Below, one piece after another: positions 1 to 10,664 of a DNA stretch of 64,000 nucleotides. The translations under genes were made by a program, and so were the position numbers. This DNA comes from Euleptes europaea (taxonomy: Eukaryota; Chordata; Lepidosauria; Squamata; Sphaerodactylidae). Within the stretch, counting starts at the first letter, position 1; every line of letters starts with the position of its first letter. Below the pieces are notes generated by a model. That model saw nothing but the letters and a program-made list of their open reading frames with translations, searched no databases and had not been told where the DNA came from. The DNA lies in assembly GCF_029931775.1 (NCBI RefSeq), contig NC_079318.1, positions 75,489,614 through 75,553,613 of the forward strand, read 5' to 3'.

Positions 1-172
1 TGGCAGAACATCTGCTTTGCATGCATGAGGTCTCAGGTTCAATCCCCAGCATCTTCAGCTAAAAGGATCTTGTAGTAGGCTACGTGAAAGACTTCTGTCT
101 GAGATCCTGGAGAGCTGCTGCCAGTCATGTAGACAATACTTTGATAGAGTAATGATATGACTCAGTAGAAGA
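1..172 (+). repeat. tRNA-headed SINE (type B), 5' cut by window edge
   Basis: A B-box-like ggttcaatccc follows an A-box-like head. The tail runs through a phrase similar to 'cagtcatgtagacaatactttgatagag', also seen near 26.1, 40.3, 46.1 and 58.7 kb. The repeat of this layout at five or more places in the window makes it a SINE and not a tRNA gene. The first bases are missing because the window starts inside it. From its end to about 496 I recognise nothing. Confidence 0.7.
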
Positions 173-496
173 TAGCTTTGTGAGTTCAAGACCTTCCTGT
201 ACATTATCTTGCATAAACCTGACAAAAACCCTATCAAGTAGACCAGTGTTATTATCCTTTTGTTACATTAGTCTGAAGTGCCACAAGACTTTTTGTGGTT
301 TTGGGTAGCAACAGATTAGAATGCCTGTCCCCTTTGAAAAGTGACATCTTCATTGCACAACTCCTGTATCGCAAGACGGGGAAAACCTGAGCACTAAACA
401 TCTGTAAGCAAGCAATAGGGATTGGAGAGTTCCCAATAACTGCTTGCCCCAAATACACTTCTTCACTTCATCAAAGGATCCCGAACAGGCATCTCT

Positions 497-928
497 CTAA
501 GAGAAGCCCTCTGCTTCAGATGGTTGCTGGAATTGCTTTCTGTGTAACAGATCAGATAGATAAGATAAAGATATTTTCCACACATACTTTTCCTCCTCTG
601 CAAGTTCCCTGAGGAATTCCTGAGTGCTGACTGAAGCTTTCCCCGTAAACACCGTAGGTATTTTGTTTCTTACCAGTGTCAATTCCTATCTGAACTGTGG
701 TTTCACTGAAGGTCTTTTGACTTCTCTCACAAGGAACAGGATCATCTGCTTCCTCCAATGGGTGGGTTTTCTGCCAACATTCTGGGCCCGGCAAGATGTT
801 CTTCAGTTCAGAATACTGGAAAACGTTATCTTCTGTTTTATACGTTGATATCACACATGGTCTCCCTGGTTCTGAAACTTCTGGCACATATTTCTCTCCA
901 TTAGCTATGGATACCTGGACTTCGGCTC
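497..928 (-). pseudogene. Decayed zinc-finger exon of the SCAN-KRAB locus
   Basis: On the minus strand an acceptor (tttatccag) at 930-929 opens an exon that begins in phase 2. It reads about 126 codons before a stop near 552. Near the end it has remnants of C2H2 fingers: a linker-like TGKK followed by YGESFSQHSG, where the first cysteine positions are lost. In another frame LSDLLHRK looks like a second finger remnant. No intact C2H2 finger is left. The 2-nt start matches the 1-nt overhang of the KRAB-like exon at 3229-3349, which supports one old KRAB-ZNF gene. Whether a shortened protein is still made cannot be told from sequence. Assignment as a finger exon is inference from weak similarity. 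Confidence 0.45.
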
Positions 929-1750
929 CTGGATAAATGAGAGAACCCCAAAATAACTTATCACCTGAACTTGAAAACAGAGATTAAAGGCAATACAGAA
1001 CAGAACATGGTTCTCCTCAAAAAACTTGGGGGAATGGAGTTAAGTGATGGAAGAAATCAAAGGGCACTGAGAAATGTTGACAATATACATCACAATCATG
1101 ATAAATCAACCTTGAGCAAAACAAGACACAGGTTTCAGACTCAAATTAACACCCTACATAAGGTAAAATATTATATAAAATGAACTAAAGACTGCCTATC
1201 TGTTTCTTGCAAGTCAGCCCCAATTTTGACATCACAGAATGTTCTCAAACATTCTAATCATGACAGACCACATTTGCCCCTGTAGCTGGAATACTTTAAC
1301 AAAATCAAACAAATCCTAAAAGAAACACATTCTAGAATCTTCCACAGCAGGGGCGTAGAGAAAAGTGACCATGGGTCCACCCGTGAGACCTCTGAGCAAT
1401 TTTCAATAAACCACAGGGAACTAACTGGTTGTAGGGATTTTTTGTCAAAAATGTTGGACTTACTGGAGTCAAGGTACATTTCTCAGATCACTTAACTCAC
1501 GTGAGATACACTTTAGCTGATAGCAGATCAGGAGTATCTTCATGCTTTAGAAATTTAACACACTGATAGCCCACAGGGTTAACAGTGAAACAACCACAAA
1601 AATCCAGTCTACCCCTGCTTTACAGGGCCTCTCAAATAGGGTGTGCAACAACAACAACAACAACAAAACCAGTACTTTTTGAACTTGGATTTATTGGAGC
1701 TGAAAAATATCGGTATTCCCAGTTACCCGGCTCCAAATACCAGTATGGTA
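929..1750. other. Intronic/intergenic stretch, nothing recognised
   Basis: AT-rich sequence with a short (CAA)n run near 1648-1665. I see no conserved coding frame and no repeat family that I can name. Confidence 0.4.
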
Positions 1751-1751
1751 T

Positions 1752-1858
1752 AAAGAAAGCCACAGCCTTCAGTTTGCAAGGCTGTTAACGATATGACATT
1801 TTGGAGGACATTGATTAATCGGGTCACCATGAGTCGGAAGTGACTTGACAGGACTTGA
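1752..1858 (+). mobile_element. BovB/RTE LINE 3' end fragment
   Basis: Matches the 3' end of the longer copy at 56870-57205: the same run from 'aaagccacagccttcag' to 'catgagtcggaagtgactt'. In the longer copy this stretch encodes the C-terminal segment typical of BovB-type RTE LINEs. Confidence 0.65.
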
Positions 1859-1867
1859 CTACACTCA

Positions 1868-2568
1868 CACATTTGGATCCGGGGTTTTTGGGGTTTCTGA
1901 TATTTTTTGGCTCTATTATTCCCTATGGAGGATCTTTCCAGGGGAATAGGAGGTGTATTTAAAGGTATTGGAGCTGCTGGTGCCTATACTTTAAATAATC
2001 CCCAAATTGCAAGTCAGTTCGACCAAGGGGTCCAATCCTCCTTTGTTTCCTATGGAGGAACTCCTCCCTCGAGAATCTCCCTCCATAGGAAGGCTATTGC
2101 AAGCTATTTCTAAGCCCAACCCATTAAAAACCCAAGATTCGGAAACTATTTAAAACATGAGAATCTTTACCTATGTAAAAATCTCATAGTAAAACAGGAG
2201 AATCCACAAAAACCCTTGAACAGGACATAAACCAACTCCAGCAAAGAAAAAACTAAAAAAAAAAAAACACCTTGAAACTGACAGAATTTTACCTAAAACA
2301 GCCTGGCAAGCCAATACCAAGCCCCAGGAGACACAGAAACATGGGGGGGGGGGAGAGAAGAGAGGAAAAAAACTGTCCTGGGAGCCTACAAACACTGGCT
2401 CCTGATATTCCCAGTTAATCCTGAATATTTCTGGGTTTTTCGGGACTCATTTTCTAGTATCGCGAAAAATCCTGGATACATTTGGGAGACCCGATTTTAT
2501 AAAAAAAACCTGATAAGGTATTTTTGGATATGTATTTGGCTCAGTTATATCCGAGTGCACATCACTAA
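1868..2568 (-). repeat. Unclassified interspersed repeat (family R)
   Basis: On the minus strand it opens with 'tagtgatgtgcactcgga', which resembles the starts of the segments at 32033, 32766 and 63178. The inner part repeats 'cctatggag' in both orientations and contains runs such as (A)12 and (G)9. It has no coding potential that I can defend. Family unknown. Confidence 0.4.
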
Positions 2569-2664
2569 ATATTTCTATGATGTGCTCTCCCCCACCCTTT
2601 CCTTTATTACTTATAAACCAAATACTCCAGAAAGGCAGCCATGTCATTTTGCTGCAGCAGAACA

Positions 2665-3110
2665 ACAAACTGTTTTGTGGCACCTAAAAGAATAACACAT
2701 TTAAGGTGGCATAAGCTTTTGTGAGCTAGAGCCCACTTCATCAGACACATGAAGAGTCACATTCAGGTGGCAGGGATATCTACACACACAAACGAATGCT
2801 ACAAACAAAAGAAGGGCGGAAAGGGGGAGTTATTAAACCAAAATTCCAGTTATCCCATTTCCAAATATATAGGTGCGCTGCATTATACAGCAGAGTATAG
2901 AGGAAAACAAGATCTAGTCAAAAGAATAAATGATCCAGAGTGGGTGTGAACCACTCCCAAACCTTGATGAACCAATAAAGTAGGATGAACCTGATTAGTG
3001 TATATAAACCTGTAAGGAGGGATGGTAATGTTCTCCAGTGTTTATTGAGTCCAAGTCTGACAAGTGTCAGATCTGCATAGGAATTCAACCCCAGCAACCT
3101 CTCTAGACAT
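2665..3110 (-). mobile_element. Retroelement-like repeat fragment with hammerhead-like core
   Basis: Read on the minus strand, 2744-2738 is CTGATGA followed by a GTGGGC...GCTCAC hairpin and then AAAAGCTTATGC, a decayed form of GAAAGCTTATGC. This phrase is a common dispersed amniote repeat. The core matches hammerhead positions C3 to A9, but the first base of the GAA is changed here. The rest of the interval is repeat-like and non-coding. Confidence 0.45.
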
Positions 3111-3228
3111 TCCAAGCACAGAGCAGCCTCTGAGTTCCACAGGGGGAAGAGAATGAGCCACAGATGAGGCTAGCCCAGGAAGACACTTTGGAGCCCCCCA
3201 AACTCAGGCGCAAGGCATTCCTCCTTAC

Positions 3229-3349
3229 CCAACAGGTCGGCACACCTGTCATCTTCCTGCTTTGTTTCAATGTATGGCCGCCACTGTTCAGTGTCAGAAA
3301 TAGTCCCGCCTTCTTCACAAAAACTCGCAGCTTCCTCTGAAAATGCCAC
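3229..3349 (-). pseudogene. Decayed KRAB-A box exon
   Basis: A 121-bp exon between acceptor 'ctattgcag' (ends 3350) and donor 'gtaagg' (starts 3228). It reads 40 codons plus one base without a stop. It aligns without gaps to the 41-residue KRAB-A consensus: VAFSEEAASFCEE against VTFEDVAVYFSEE, then D, Q, Y, E and LLG at the expected spacing. Core positions have drifted: the W after the EEE motif is G, and the MLE part of the box reads KQE, so TRIM28 recruitment would be doubtful. It starts at V, two codons later than usual, which accounts for 121 instead of 127 bp. It lies between the SCAN exon (upstream on the minus strand) and the finger exon, as expected for SCAN-KRAB-ZNF genes. Splice sites remain good, so it may still be spliced. 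Confidence 0.55.
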
Positions 3350-3429
3350 CTGCAATAGCACAAGGGATCTCTTTCAGAGTAGCAGGATAAGGCCAGAAGG
3401 AGTGCTGGATATAAAGGCCTCATTCTGTT

Positions 3430-3660
3430 CCCCATAATGTATTTCGCTGTCCCATGAATGCAAGGGAGAAATGGGAACCAAGGAGCCAGTGCAGCTGGTG
3501 ATGCACCGGTTGAATATGTGCAGTCCATGGCGTTCCTGTTAGGACCCGTGCAGCTGCATTCTGGACCAGTTGAAGTTTCCGGAGCAATCTCAAGGGTAGC
3601 CCTACATAGAGCAAATTAAAGTAGTCTAGAGGTGACTGTTCCATGGATCACTGTGGCTAG
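3430..3660 (-). mobile_element. CR1/L2-type LINE reverse transcriptase fragment
   Basis: The minus strand encodes YVGLPLRLLRKLQLVQNAAA followed by RVLTGTPWTAHIQPV, the hallmark region near the end of the reverse transcriptase of CR1/L2-like LINEs. It is a short, 5'-truncated, antisense piece. The next 800 bp, to about 4480, hold only a 5S-SINE-like scrap near 3698-3745 and otherwise nothing I can name. Confidence 0.8.
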
Positions 3661-4479
3661 GTCGGTACAAGACAGATAAGGGACCAATAACTAACCAGGG
3701 CCAAACCTGCTTAGCATCCAAGTTCTGACGAGATCAGGCCACTCAGAGCTATTCAGGCTGCTAATATCATCCCTGAAGTAGCCAGACTTGCATGCAACTG
3801 ACTCAGGAGCAGAAAGGATTGGAAGGCCAGATCTACAAAACTGCAATAGCATCTTTGTCCTGGGACAGGCAACTGAAGGTGAACTCTCTGAACAGGTGCA
3901 TGCATGGCATCTCCTTTTGAACATCTGGCACCCCTGAAGGCAAAGTATATTATAAAAAAGACAGGGAGTTTACCCACTGATGCTTTCAAAACCATAACAA
4001 CATAGCTTACCTAAACATTCTAGCTTCCATAATCCTTTGATCAAGGCAGCACAGAGGATCCACCATGTTATTACCTTTCCCATCACACATTACCTTCATC
4101 AAAAATCATCAATAAAAATACAGGGCAGACCAACAGCTATAAAAAATTCCCCATTGCTCAACAGAAACGTGCAGAAAACCAATAACAACAGTTCTGTCCA
4201 CTCCAGAATGATTAAGTGACAAACCTTGCTGACAGATAGAGAGGACTGTTCAGAGAAAACGGAAGGAAAGCCCTAAGCTTACATGAAGGATCAATAAGAG
4301 GTGATCCTTCAGGTATGTGGATCCCAGGTAGTAAAGGTTATCAACTCCAGACCACAAAGGGAACCTAGATGTAGCATACAGTGGATATATTTTAATAAAC
4401 TCACCATCACACAGATGTTTTGTGTGAAATACATTATTAGGGATGTTGATTTAAAATACTTTTAACCTACCATTTGGTC

Positions 4480-5244
4480 AAATATTTAATTTATTATTTC
4501 TATGCTGCTTTTTTATCCAAATAAGGTCCCCAAGGCAGCAAACATCAAACATCAAAACATTTTGACAATAAAAACATTTAAATAAAGTACATATGCAATA
4601 CTTCAATAAAAACCCATAAATAGACAAAAAACCAGGGAGGTCAATAACAGTTATTGTGGGGAGGCTATGCCAAACAGAACAAAAAAGTCTTCACCCACTG
4701 GCAAAGGACCACAACAGAGGAAGACCAAGGAATCTTCCTGGGGAGGAAGTTCTAAAGTTTTGGTGCAACAACCGAGAAGGCCCTTCCTCAGGATGCCACC
4801 CGCCTAGCCTCAAATGGTAGGGGCACCCGAAGCAAGACCTCCGAAGATGACTGGAGTGGACAGGTTGGTTCATATGGGAGCAAACAGTCCTTAAGGTATG
4901 CTGGTCCCAAACCAAATTGGGAGCCAGTGTAGACGGAAAAGACTGGAGTGATAGTCCCTATGACCCAATTCAGTCAACATTCTGGTTGCAGCATTCTATA
5001 TCAATTGTAGCTTCCGGACAGTCTTCAAGGACAGCTCCACACACAGCACGTTGCACTAACCTAATCTAGATGTTACCAGGGCATGCCCCACAGTGTCAAG
5101 ATCTTTTCTGTCCAGGAAGGGCTGCAGCTAGTTCATCAGGTGAAGCTGCTGCAAGGCACCCCTGGCAACTGCTGCCACCTGTTTATCCAACAGGAGGCCC
5201 CGGGCCCAGGAACATCCCCAAACTATGGACCTGGTCCTTTAGAC
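4480..5244 (-). mobile_element. CR1/L2-type LINE fragment, antisense, split by a hAT element
   Basis: The minus strand of 4970-5090 translates with stops into LVTSRLG..CNVL and KTVRKLQL..NAA, the same protein region as the copy at 3430-3660. The left part resembles the antisense LINE at 16395-16830. The fragment is interrupted at 5244 by the hAT element and resumes at about 5686. Confidence 0.65.
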
Positions 5245-5677
5245 CAGTGGTTCTCAACATGGGGCCATATGGCCCCCCAGGGGCCCCCAGGATATTCCAA
5301 GGGGGCCACAGGTGAAAATTGCGTAAATGGGGGGCCACGGCACGAGACTAGGGGGCCACAGAGGGAACTGAGAAGTGAAGAAAACCGAAGTGACCGAGAA
5401 AACAGAAAAAAGAAAACAGAGAAGTGAAAAAAAAAGAAAACAGTGGTAGAGGCTTTGTTCTCCCTTGTATGCCAACAATGTTGTTTATTAGAGTGTTGTA
5501 TTCCCTTTTTGTGGGGTATTTTTTGTAAAGTTCAGTTTTCCAATAAGAACTGCATGTGTGTGTTTTGTGTGGCTGTTTATGCTTCTTTGTTCCTTGGCTT
5601 TTTACAAACAAAACATTTAAATAGCTACTTTTCTACCGGAAGGGGGGCCAGGGTCAGAAAAAGGTTGAGAACCACTG
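5245..5677. mobile_element. Non-autonomous hAT DNA transposon, 433 bp
   Basis: Terminal inverted repeats cagtggttctcaac and gttgagaaccactg are flanked by an exact 8-bp target duplication, ctttagac, at 5237-5244 and 5678-5685. An 8-bp duplication with this kind of end is diagnostic of the hAT superfamily. The inside has ggggcc-rich motifs and an A-rich stretch, with no transposase. Confidence 0.92.
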
Positions 5678-5685
5678 CTTTAGAC

Positions 5686-6846
5686 TCACAAAGCACTTTA
5701 AACAACAGCATAAATATGTAATGAATGCCAAACATTAAAAAAAGTTAACTCAAAAGAGTCCAACCAGCAGAAACACAGAACAAAGCAGTCTGAACCCCTG
5801 AATGGAAAGACAACACTACAACTGCAATGATCAGCTGCAGCTGAAATTCAAAGGGAACAGCTTAAACTGGTGGTTCTCAAACCTTCTAAAATGACACCCT
5901 CTTCAAAATGTATTTTGCAAGAGTAACTCTGCTCTGCTTTCCCCTTCCCTAACATATAATTGCAGTTAGATTTGAAGCCAGTAGCACCTTAGAGACCAAC
6001 AAGAGTTTCACTCTCACACAAGTTAACTTTGAACATTTCATTTTGCAAGTACACTACTTATAAAATATTTCATGGCTATTCACGCATGATGTCGAGGCAA
6101 TCCCCCATTTGCCCTCAAGCCTCTTCCAGCTGACCCCTGTTCTATTCCCACCTCCCTCCTGGCCTCACTGCCCACCTGGGAGAGAGTCACACCCCCACAG
6201 TCTGGAACCCTGGCTTGAACCAACCTTCCCCAAAGGGTCGAAACAAGAGATACTAAGAAGACACTGTCTTGTGCAATCAGAGCAGGGCTTCTCCGGGTGA
6301 CCTAAGATACAGGTAGGCAAGAATTTACCTGAGAGGAAGTCCTGCTTGTTATGAGATAATGAATCTCTTAATTTATACTGTGTGTTTGGTACAAAGTAAT
6401 ACTAATAAATATCCGAGGCACACTTACCTGAGAGTATGCCCTATTGCACGCATTAGGGCTTACATCTGAGTAAAAATGACAACAACCATCATCCATGGCT
6501 GAGAGCAGCTTGCCTATAAGACCACCCAACAAATTTTGTGTCCGAGTTGAGATTTGTAATGTGCTATTTTTGTATAAATCTGATGCTTATGATACTGCAG
6601 CTTTTAACAATAACTTTAAAGCTGCATAGCCTACCCCATGCCATCTGTCCCATGCCCTTCATGTTTATTTTTAAAACATGTTTCAGTTTGTAAGAGATGA
6701 ATGTTCTACAGTGGGTAGATTCTTTTAAAAGTGGGTTTTTGTTTTCCAAAGAAGTGTTCTCCTTGTTGGAACATGTTAAGCCTTGATATGTCATTCTTTG
6801 GTTCAGGGATCCTTTCTGTGGTATACCACCAAAAACTGTATCTCAC
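5686..6846. other. Intron of the SCAN locus with small repeat scraps
   Basis: Contains a left-end-like hAT scrap near 5866-5900 (ctggtggttctcaaacc), a retroelement tail near 5965-6005 ('ccagtagcaccttagagacc') and otherwise unremarkable sequence. Confidence 0.5.
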
Positions 6847-7581
6847 CTGCTTGCCCTGGGTTTCAACCTTTTTGTGCTTCAGCAGGTAATCCTCAGCCAG
6901 GGCCACAGCCTGGGAACAGGTCTCTGGGGTGCTTTTGCTGACCCAGCTCTGGATCTCCAGTGGCAGGATGGCGAGGAACTGCTCCAGGATCAGCAACTCC
7001 ATGATCTGTTCCTTTGAGTGCCTCTCAATTTTCAGCCACCGATGGCAACATTCCTGGAGGCGACTGTAGGCCCATCTCGGCCCCTCGGCCTCCTGGTAGC
7101 AGAAATGCCTGAAGTGTTGACGTTGATTTTCCCTGCTGATGGCATCGCTTTGCAAGATGGCTGCCTTCACTTTCCCATAGTCCTCTCTTTCTTGGGCCTC
7201 CAGCCTGGTAAAAGCCTGTTCTGCTTCTCCACTGAGGGCTGGCAGGAGTCTGGCCACCCACTCTTCCTTGGGCCACTGGCAGGCTTCAGCTACTTGCTCA
7301 AAGGAGACTAGAAAGGCTTTAGAATCATCCCATGGTGTGGTTTCCCTTGGCACTTGTAGGATTTGCCAACCTGAGCATGGAGACTCTACACTCTTCAGGA
7401 ACTTCTGCCATTGGGCTTCCCACTGCTGAAGAGAACCCTCACTTGGTTCCTGTTTAATTTGTTCTTGTACCATTTGCAGGAATTCCCCAAAACTCTCAGT
7501 CGGAAGGAAATGGCCTTTTCCTGTTCCTTCAGACCCCGTCCCTAGTATAGGCCTTGTGGTTTCTTGGTCTTCTCTTTTCAT
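6847..7581 (-). CDS. SCAN-domain exon of a SCAN-KRAB-zinc-finger type gene
   Basis: First coding exon, about 245 codons, open throughout and ending at a consensus donor (gcag|gtgaga) at 6847/6846. I chose the ATG at 7581-7579 (MKREDQETT); the in-frame codon further out is GTG. An N-terminal acidic/proline segment is followed by LQQWEAQWQKFLKS and then the SCAN domain: PWDDSKAFLVSFEQVAEA, LLPALSGEAEQAF, and later FRHFCYQEAEGPRWAYSRLQ, then EQFLAILPLEIQSWV and AVALAEDYL. SCAN domains form homo- and heterodimers among zinc-finger transcription factors and derive historically from a retrotransposon capsid. The 3' exons on the same strand (KRAB-like 3229-3349, finger-like 497-928) are decayed, so the product may now be a SCAN-only protein or the locus may be dying. 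SCAN assignment is firm; the exact gene is not. Confidence 0.88.
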
Positions 7582-9090
7582 CCTTGGGAAATCTTTTGAC
7601 ACCGTAGCAAAACTCTAGAATTGTATTGTTCTAGACTGGCACAGTGTGGGGATTTCTCTCCTTAAGAAAGGGATGGAAACTGGAATGAGAGCAAATGAAC
7701 ACAAGTGAGCAGTCGACTTCTGATCTGACTGATGTATGGGAGAAACTTACGTAAAAGCACAAGTATACAAAATTAAGCAACAAGCAGCCATCATGGCAAC
7801 CAAAGGCAGAATACCCCCCACACCCTCCTCCTACACTTTAGCAGTGCATCCATCTCTTCCAGCAGCATTGAACACCACTAAAATTCCCTGCTCCCATTGT
7901 GCTTGGTTTTGTATGGTACTTGGAAATGAGTGAATAAAACAGCTTGCAATATTAGACATGCAATACAGAGACAGGGTAGGTGAAGCACAGCAGGACTGAG
8001 AAATGAGAATAGAGACTAGAAAGGTAGTAGCCAAACCGTAAAAAATCTTTGCATGTTTATGTGAAACAGTTAAGAAAAAGGCAGAGGGAGAATCACATCA
8101 AAAACTGGACCTGGGAAACAAGAAAAACAAAGTTCTTCTCATGCAGGCTCTTCCTAAAGCCAGCTGATCCCCCGCCACACTCCTCTCATCCAAATTCCTA
8201 ACAAAACATCTTGGGAATGCTTCAAGCCCCTGCAGGGTCGTGGATCTCTCTCTGCTGATGGAGATCTGCCAAGGCAGCTCTCCAAGAGCCTCAGTTTTTG
8301 GCCATGCAAAACCACACACGCTTCTCTCCCTTTCTTGCCTCTGAGGCAGGGTGTCTGTGAGTGTGAGCCTGTGAGTGAGAGGCGTGTTTCTCCCTACCAC
8401 CCTGATGTGGTAAAATGGTTCGTAGAGGAGAAGGAGACCCAAGACCGTTGTTTGCAAGAAAAGTTATTTATTCAGAGCAGCTGCTACCCAGAGCACTCTA
8501 CTGAGTAAAAATATCTGAGCCCCGATTGTACTGAGGAAGGGATATTTATCCAAATTCAAGATATGACAACCCATCAACATTCAGGGTAAAGCTGATTGCA
8601 CTCCAGACACGGAGGCGGCAGTATAGTCACAGTTTCACCCAGTTCTTGTTATGGTTTACTGCAACCCTCCGTGACTCTTGCCCCAATTCCTTAGCACACA
8701 GACACACAGAGATATTCTGCCCAGCACAAGCCATTCCCTGGCTGTCCTAATACATTTCAATACATTTTACAGAAAGGAAAAGAGATTGTTGCAAATTGCT
8801 AAATCAGTGGATCTTCCATAGCCGGGGGAAGTCTACCCTGCCGTCTCAACCCCGAGCCCTGTTCTTTCTTCTGATCCTCTCTGGAAGTGCAACCTTTCCC
8901 CCCCTTGGATCAACACTCCCCTCCCGCAACTCACCCAGGTTCTTCTCTCCCCCCCCCCCCAATGAAAACCACGGCTTGTTGGAACAACAGCAGAAAAGAG
9001 CAAGAGTCCAGTAGCACCTTAAAGACGAACAAGAATATTTTCTGGCAGGGTAGGAGCTTGGAACAACAGTTTGCTTTAGGGGGAAATCAT
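7582..9090. other. 5' intron/leader region of the SCAN locus
   Basis: No coding frame or named repeat stands out except a retroelement tail near 9003-9050 ('gtccagtagcaccttaaag'). Confidence 0.4.
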
Positions 9091-9500
9091 GCCGGCCTTT
9101 GCTAAAGGCAACTTCCGGGGGGAGGAGAAAGAGGCTCGCGCTTCACGTTCTGTTTCCCCGTTTTTGACGGTTAACGGCTGCTCTCTAGGAACGCTGAGCA
9201 AAGGCTCTTTTTGTTTAACCCTTCGCGTCCAGCAAAGGGTCGTGTGCAAAGGGGACGCTTGTTTTCTGCAACATTCTCTCCATCTCTTTGGGGTCTGGGG
9301 GCGGGGTTGGGGGGGTTTCTCGTGCGTGACATTCACTTGCTGAATCATTTACTCGGATATCACCCCCCCCACACACACACACACTGATTTCCATACACCC
9401 GATTGGACCCTCTCCCGTACTAGTTTTAGCAGGCGGGTATTTTCCACTGTTCTATTGGTCTCTTTCGCAAGGGCTCTTGGGAACTGTAGTTCACAGCAAG
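9090..9500 (-). promoter_or_regulatory. CpG-containing promoter candidate for the SCAN gene
   Basis: Several CpGs stand out from the CpG-poor surroundings (cgcgcttcacg, cttcgcgtcc, cccgattgg). On the minus strand there is an ETS-like CCGGAAGT near 9110, two CCAAT boxes (seen as attgg at about 9403 and 9455) and a ZNF143/Staf-like element AACTACAGTTCCCAAGAG near 9475-9493. The combination fits a TATA-less promoter firing on the minus strand, 1.5-1.9 kb upstream of the SCAN coding exon, as expected with a non-coding first exon. Motif reading is direct; promoter function is inference. Confidence 0.4.
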
Positions 9501-9525
9501 AAGGAGCCGCAAGATTGGAGTAGGG

Positions 9526-9716
9526 TTGCCAGGTCCCTCTTTGCCACCGGCGAGAGGGTTTTGGGATGCCGCCTGAGAGGGCGGGGATGGGGAGGGGCTT
9601 CAATGCAATAGAGTCCAATGGCCCAAGTGGCCGTTTTCTCCAGGTGAGCTGATCTCTTATCAGCTGGAGATCAGTTGTAATCGCAGGAGATCTCCAGCTA
9701 CTACCTGGAGGTTAAG
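9526..9716. mobile_element. PIF/Harbinger-like MITE (family M), interrupted
   Basis: Family M has ends agggttgcca and tggcaaccct with 3-bp TWA-type target duplications (tta, taa) at other copies (11697, 20427, 28567), which points to PIF/Harbinger. The internal signature is 'ctctatggcattgaagtcc', with 'tgatctccag' repeated. This copy lacks its right end because other DNA starts at 9717; a matching right end occurs at 10627-10660. Confidence 0.7.
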
Positions 9717-10176
9717 CCACCAAAATAAACACCACTGCACTGATACCACAGGTAAGGAAGAAAAGTGCAGGAATTGCTGGAATTACTGAGATATAACGGA
9801 CGACACACAAGTGTGACAAAGTGTATCAAGTGTACAAATTAACATATAACAAACACACAATATAATACACAACTCTTTCAAAGTCCAAGGTACAAAATTG
9901 GCTCTAGTTTAAGAGCCAAGCATCAAGGAATTCTTCATACAGAAGTTGCTAGGAAGACGATCGTTTCTGTATTCTTCATCAGTTCCATTTAGTTCAAGTT
10001 TCTCTTATATGCACATAAGGTTATCCAATTTAAATACAGTCTCTTTCTCAAACTGATAGGAGATCAAGCGGTGTATGGTCTTTCAAATTAAGGTTCCAAT
10101 ACAGGATACAACGTTGTCAATACACAGATTGTACAGACAAATTCAAATTTCAACTGTTCCCACCGGGATACTGCAA
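9717..10176 (-). mobile_element. Hammerhead-bearing retroelement-like insertion
   Basis: A 460-bp AT-rich insertion that begins right after the MITE phrase 'ctacctggaggtt' and is followed by a second stretch of MITE sequence (10177-10324). It carries the hammerhead motif 9952-9986 on the minus strand. No protein is encoded. I infer a Penelope-like non-autonomous unit from the ribozyme class. Confidence 0.5.
9952..9986 (-). ncRNA. Hammerhead ribozyme motif, type I, weak stem II
   Basis: On the minus strand: stem I 5' strand GGAA, core CUGAUGA, a poor stem II (AGAAUACA), GAA, stem III ACGAUCGU, cleavage base C, then stem I 3' strand UUCC. All four stem I pairs form and stem III closes by A-U and C-G. 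Stem II has only one G-C pair, so activity is doubtful. Confidence 0.5.
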
Positions 10177-10324
10177 GTAACTCCTGAGAGGGCGGGTATG
10201 GGGAGGGGCTTCAATGCCATAGAGTCCAATTGCCAAAGTGGCCATTTTTTCCAGGTGAACTGATCTCTATCGGCTGGAGATCAGTTGTAATAGCAGGAGA
10301 TCTCCAGCTACTACCTGGAGGTTA
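10177..10324. mobile_element. MITE family M segment between two insertions
   Basis: Repeats the 9565-9716 segment of family M with roughly 9 differences in about 145 bp, and ends at the same phrase 'ctacctggaggtt'. A second insertion (10325-10626) follows, and the last part of a family M element closes the composite at 10627-10660. Confidence 0.65.
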
Positions 10325-10626
10325 CTGGAAAATCTCAGGCACTTATGGCAAAACGCAAACACAATTATGCGGTTATCCAAACTGTATTGTATGCATAAGC
10401 ACAAACATACATGTACTTGTCACAAATATCAAAAGATGCAACTACATAAAGTCCAAATCATATTACATCAATGATCCGTAGGACTCAAAGGTCCTTGAAG
10501 CTGAGTGATGAAAGCCAAAAGACTCAAAGGTCCTTGAAGCTGGAAGGTGAAAGCCAAAATAGGTCTCCGGTAAGTTCCTATTTCGCATTCACTTTTTCAT
10601 CATTGGCAATCCACGCAATTAATTCT
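10325..10626 (-). mobile_element. Second retroelement-like insertion in the MITE composite
   Basis: About 300 bp of AT-rich sequence between two copies of 'agctactacctggaggtt'. It holds a 30-bp direct duplication built on 'actcaaaggtccttgaagct' (near 10483 and 10525) and, on the minus strand near 10580-10615, a decayed TGATGA...GCGAAAT core. Confidence 0.4.
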
Positions 10627-10664
10627 TCAGCTACTACCTGGAGGTTGGCAACCCTACCTTAGAA

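Noticed and set aside
10470-10560. CRISPR-like direct repeat pair
   Set aside because: Only two copies of a 30-bp unit within a eukaryotic retroelement-like insertion; a local duplication explains it.
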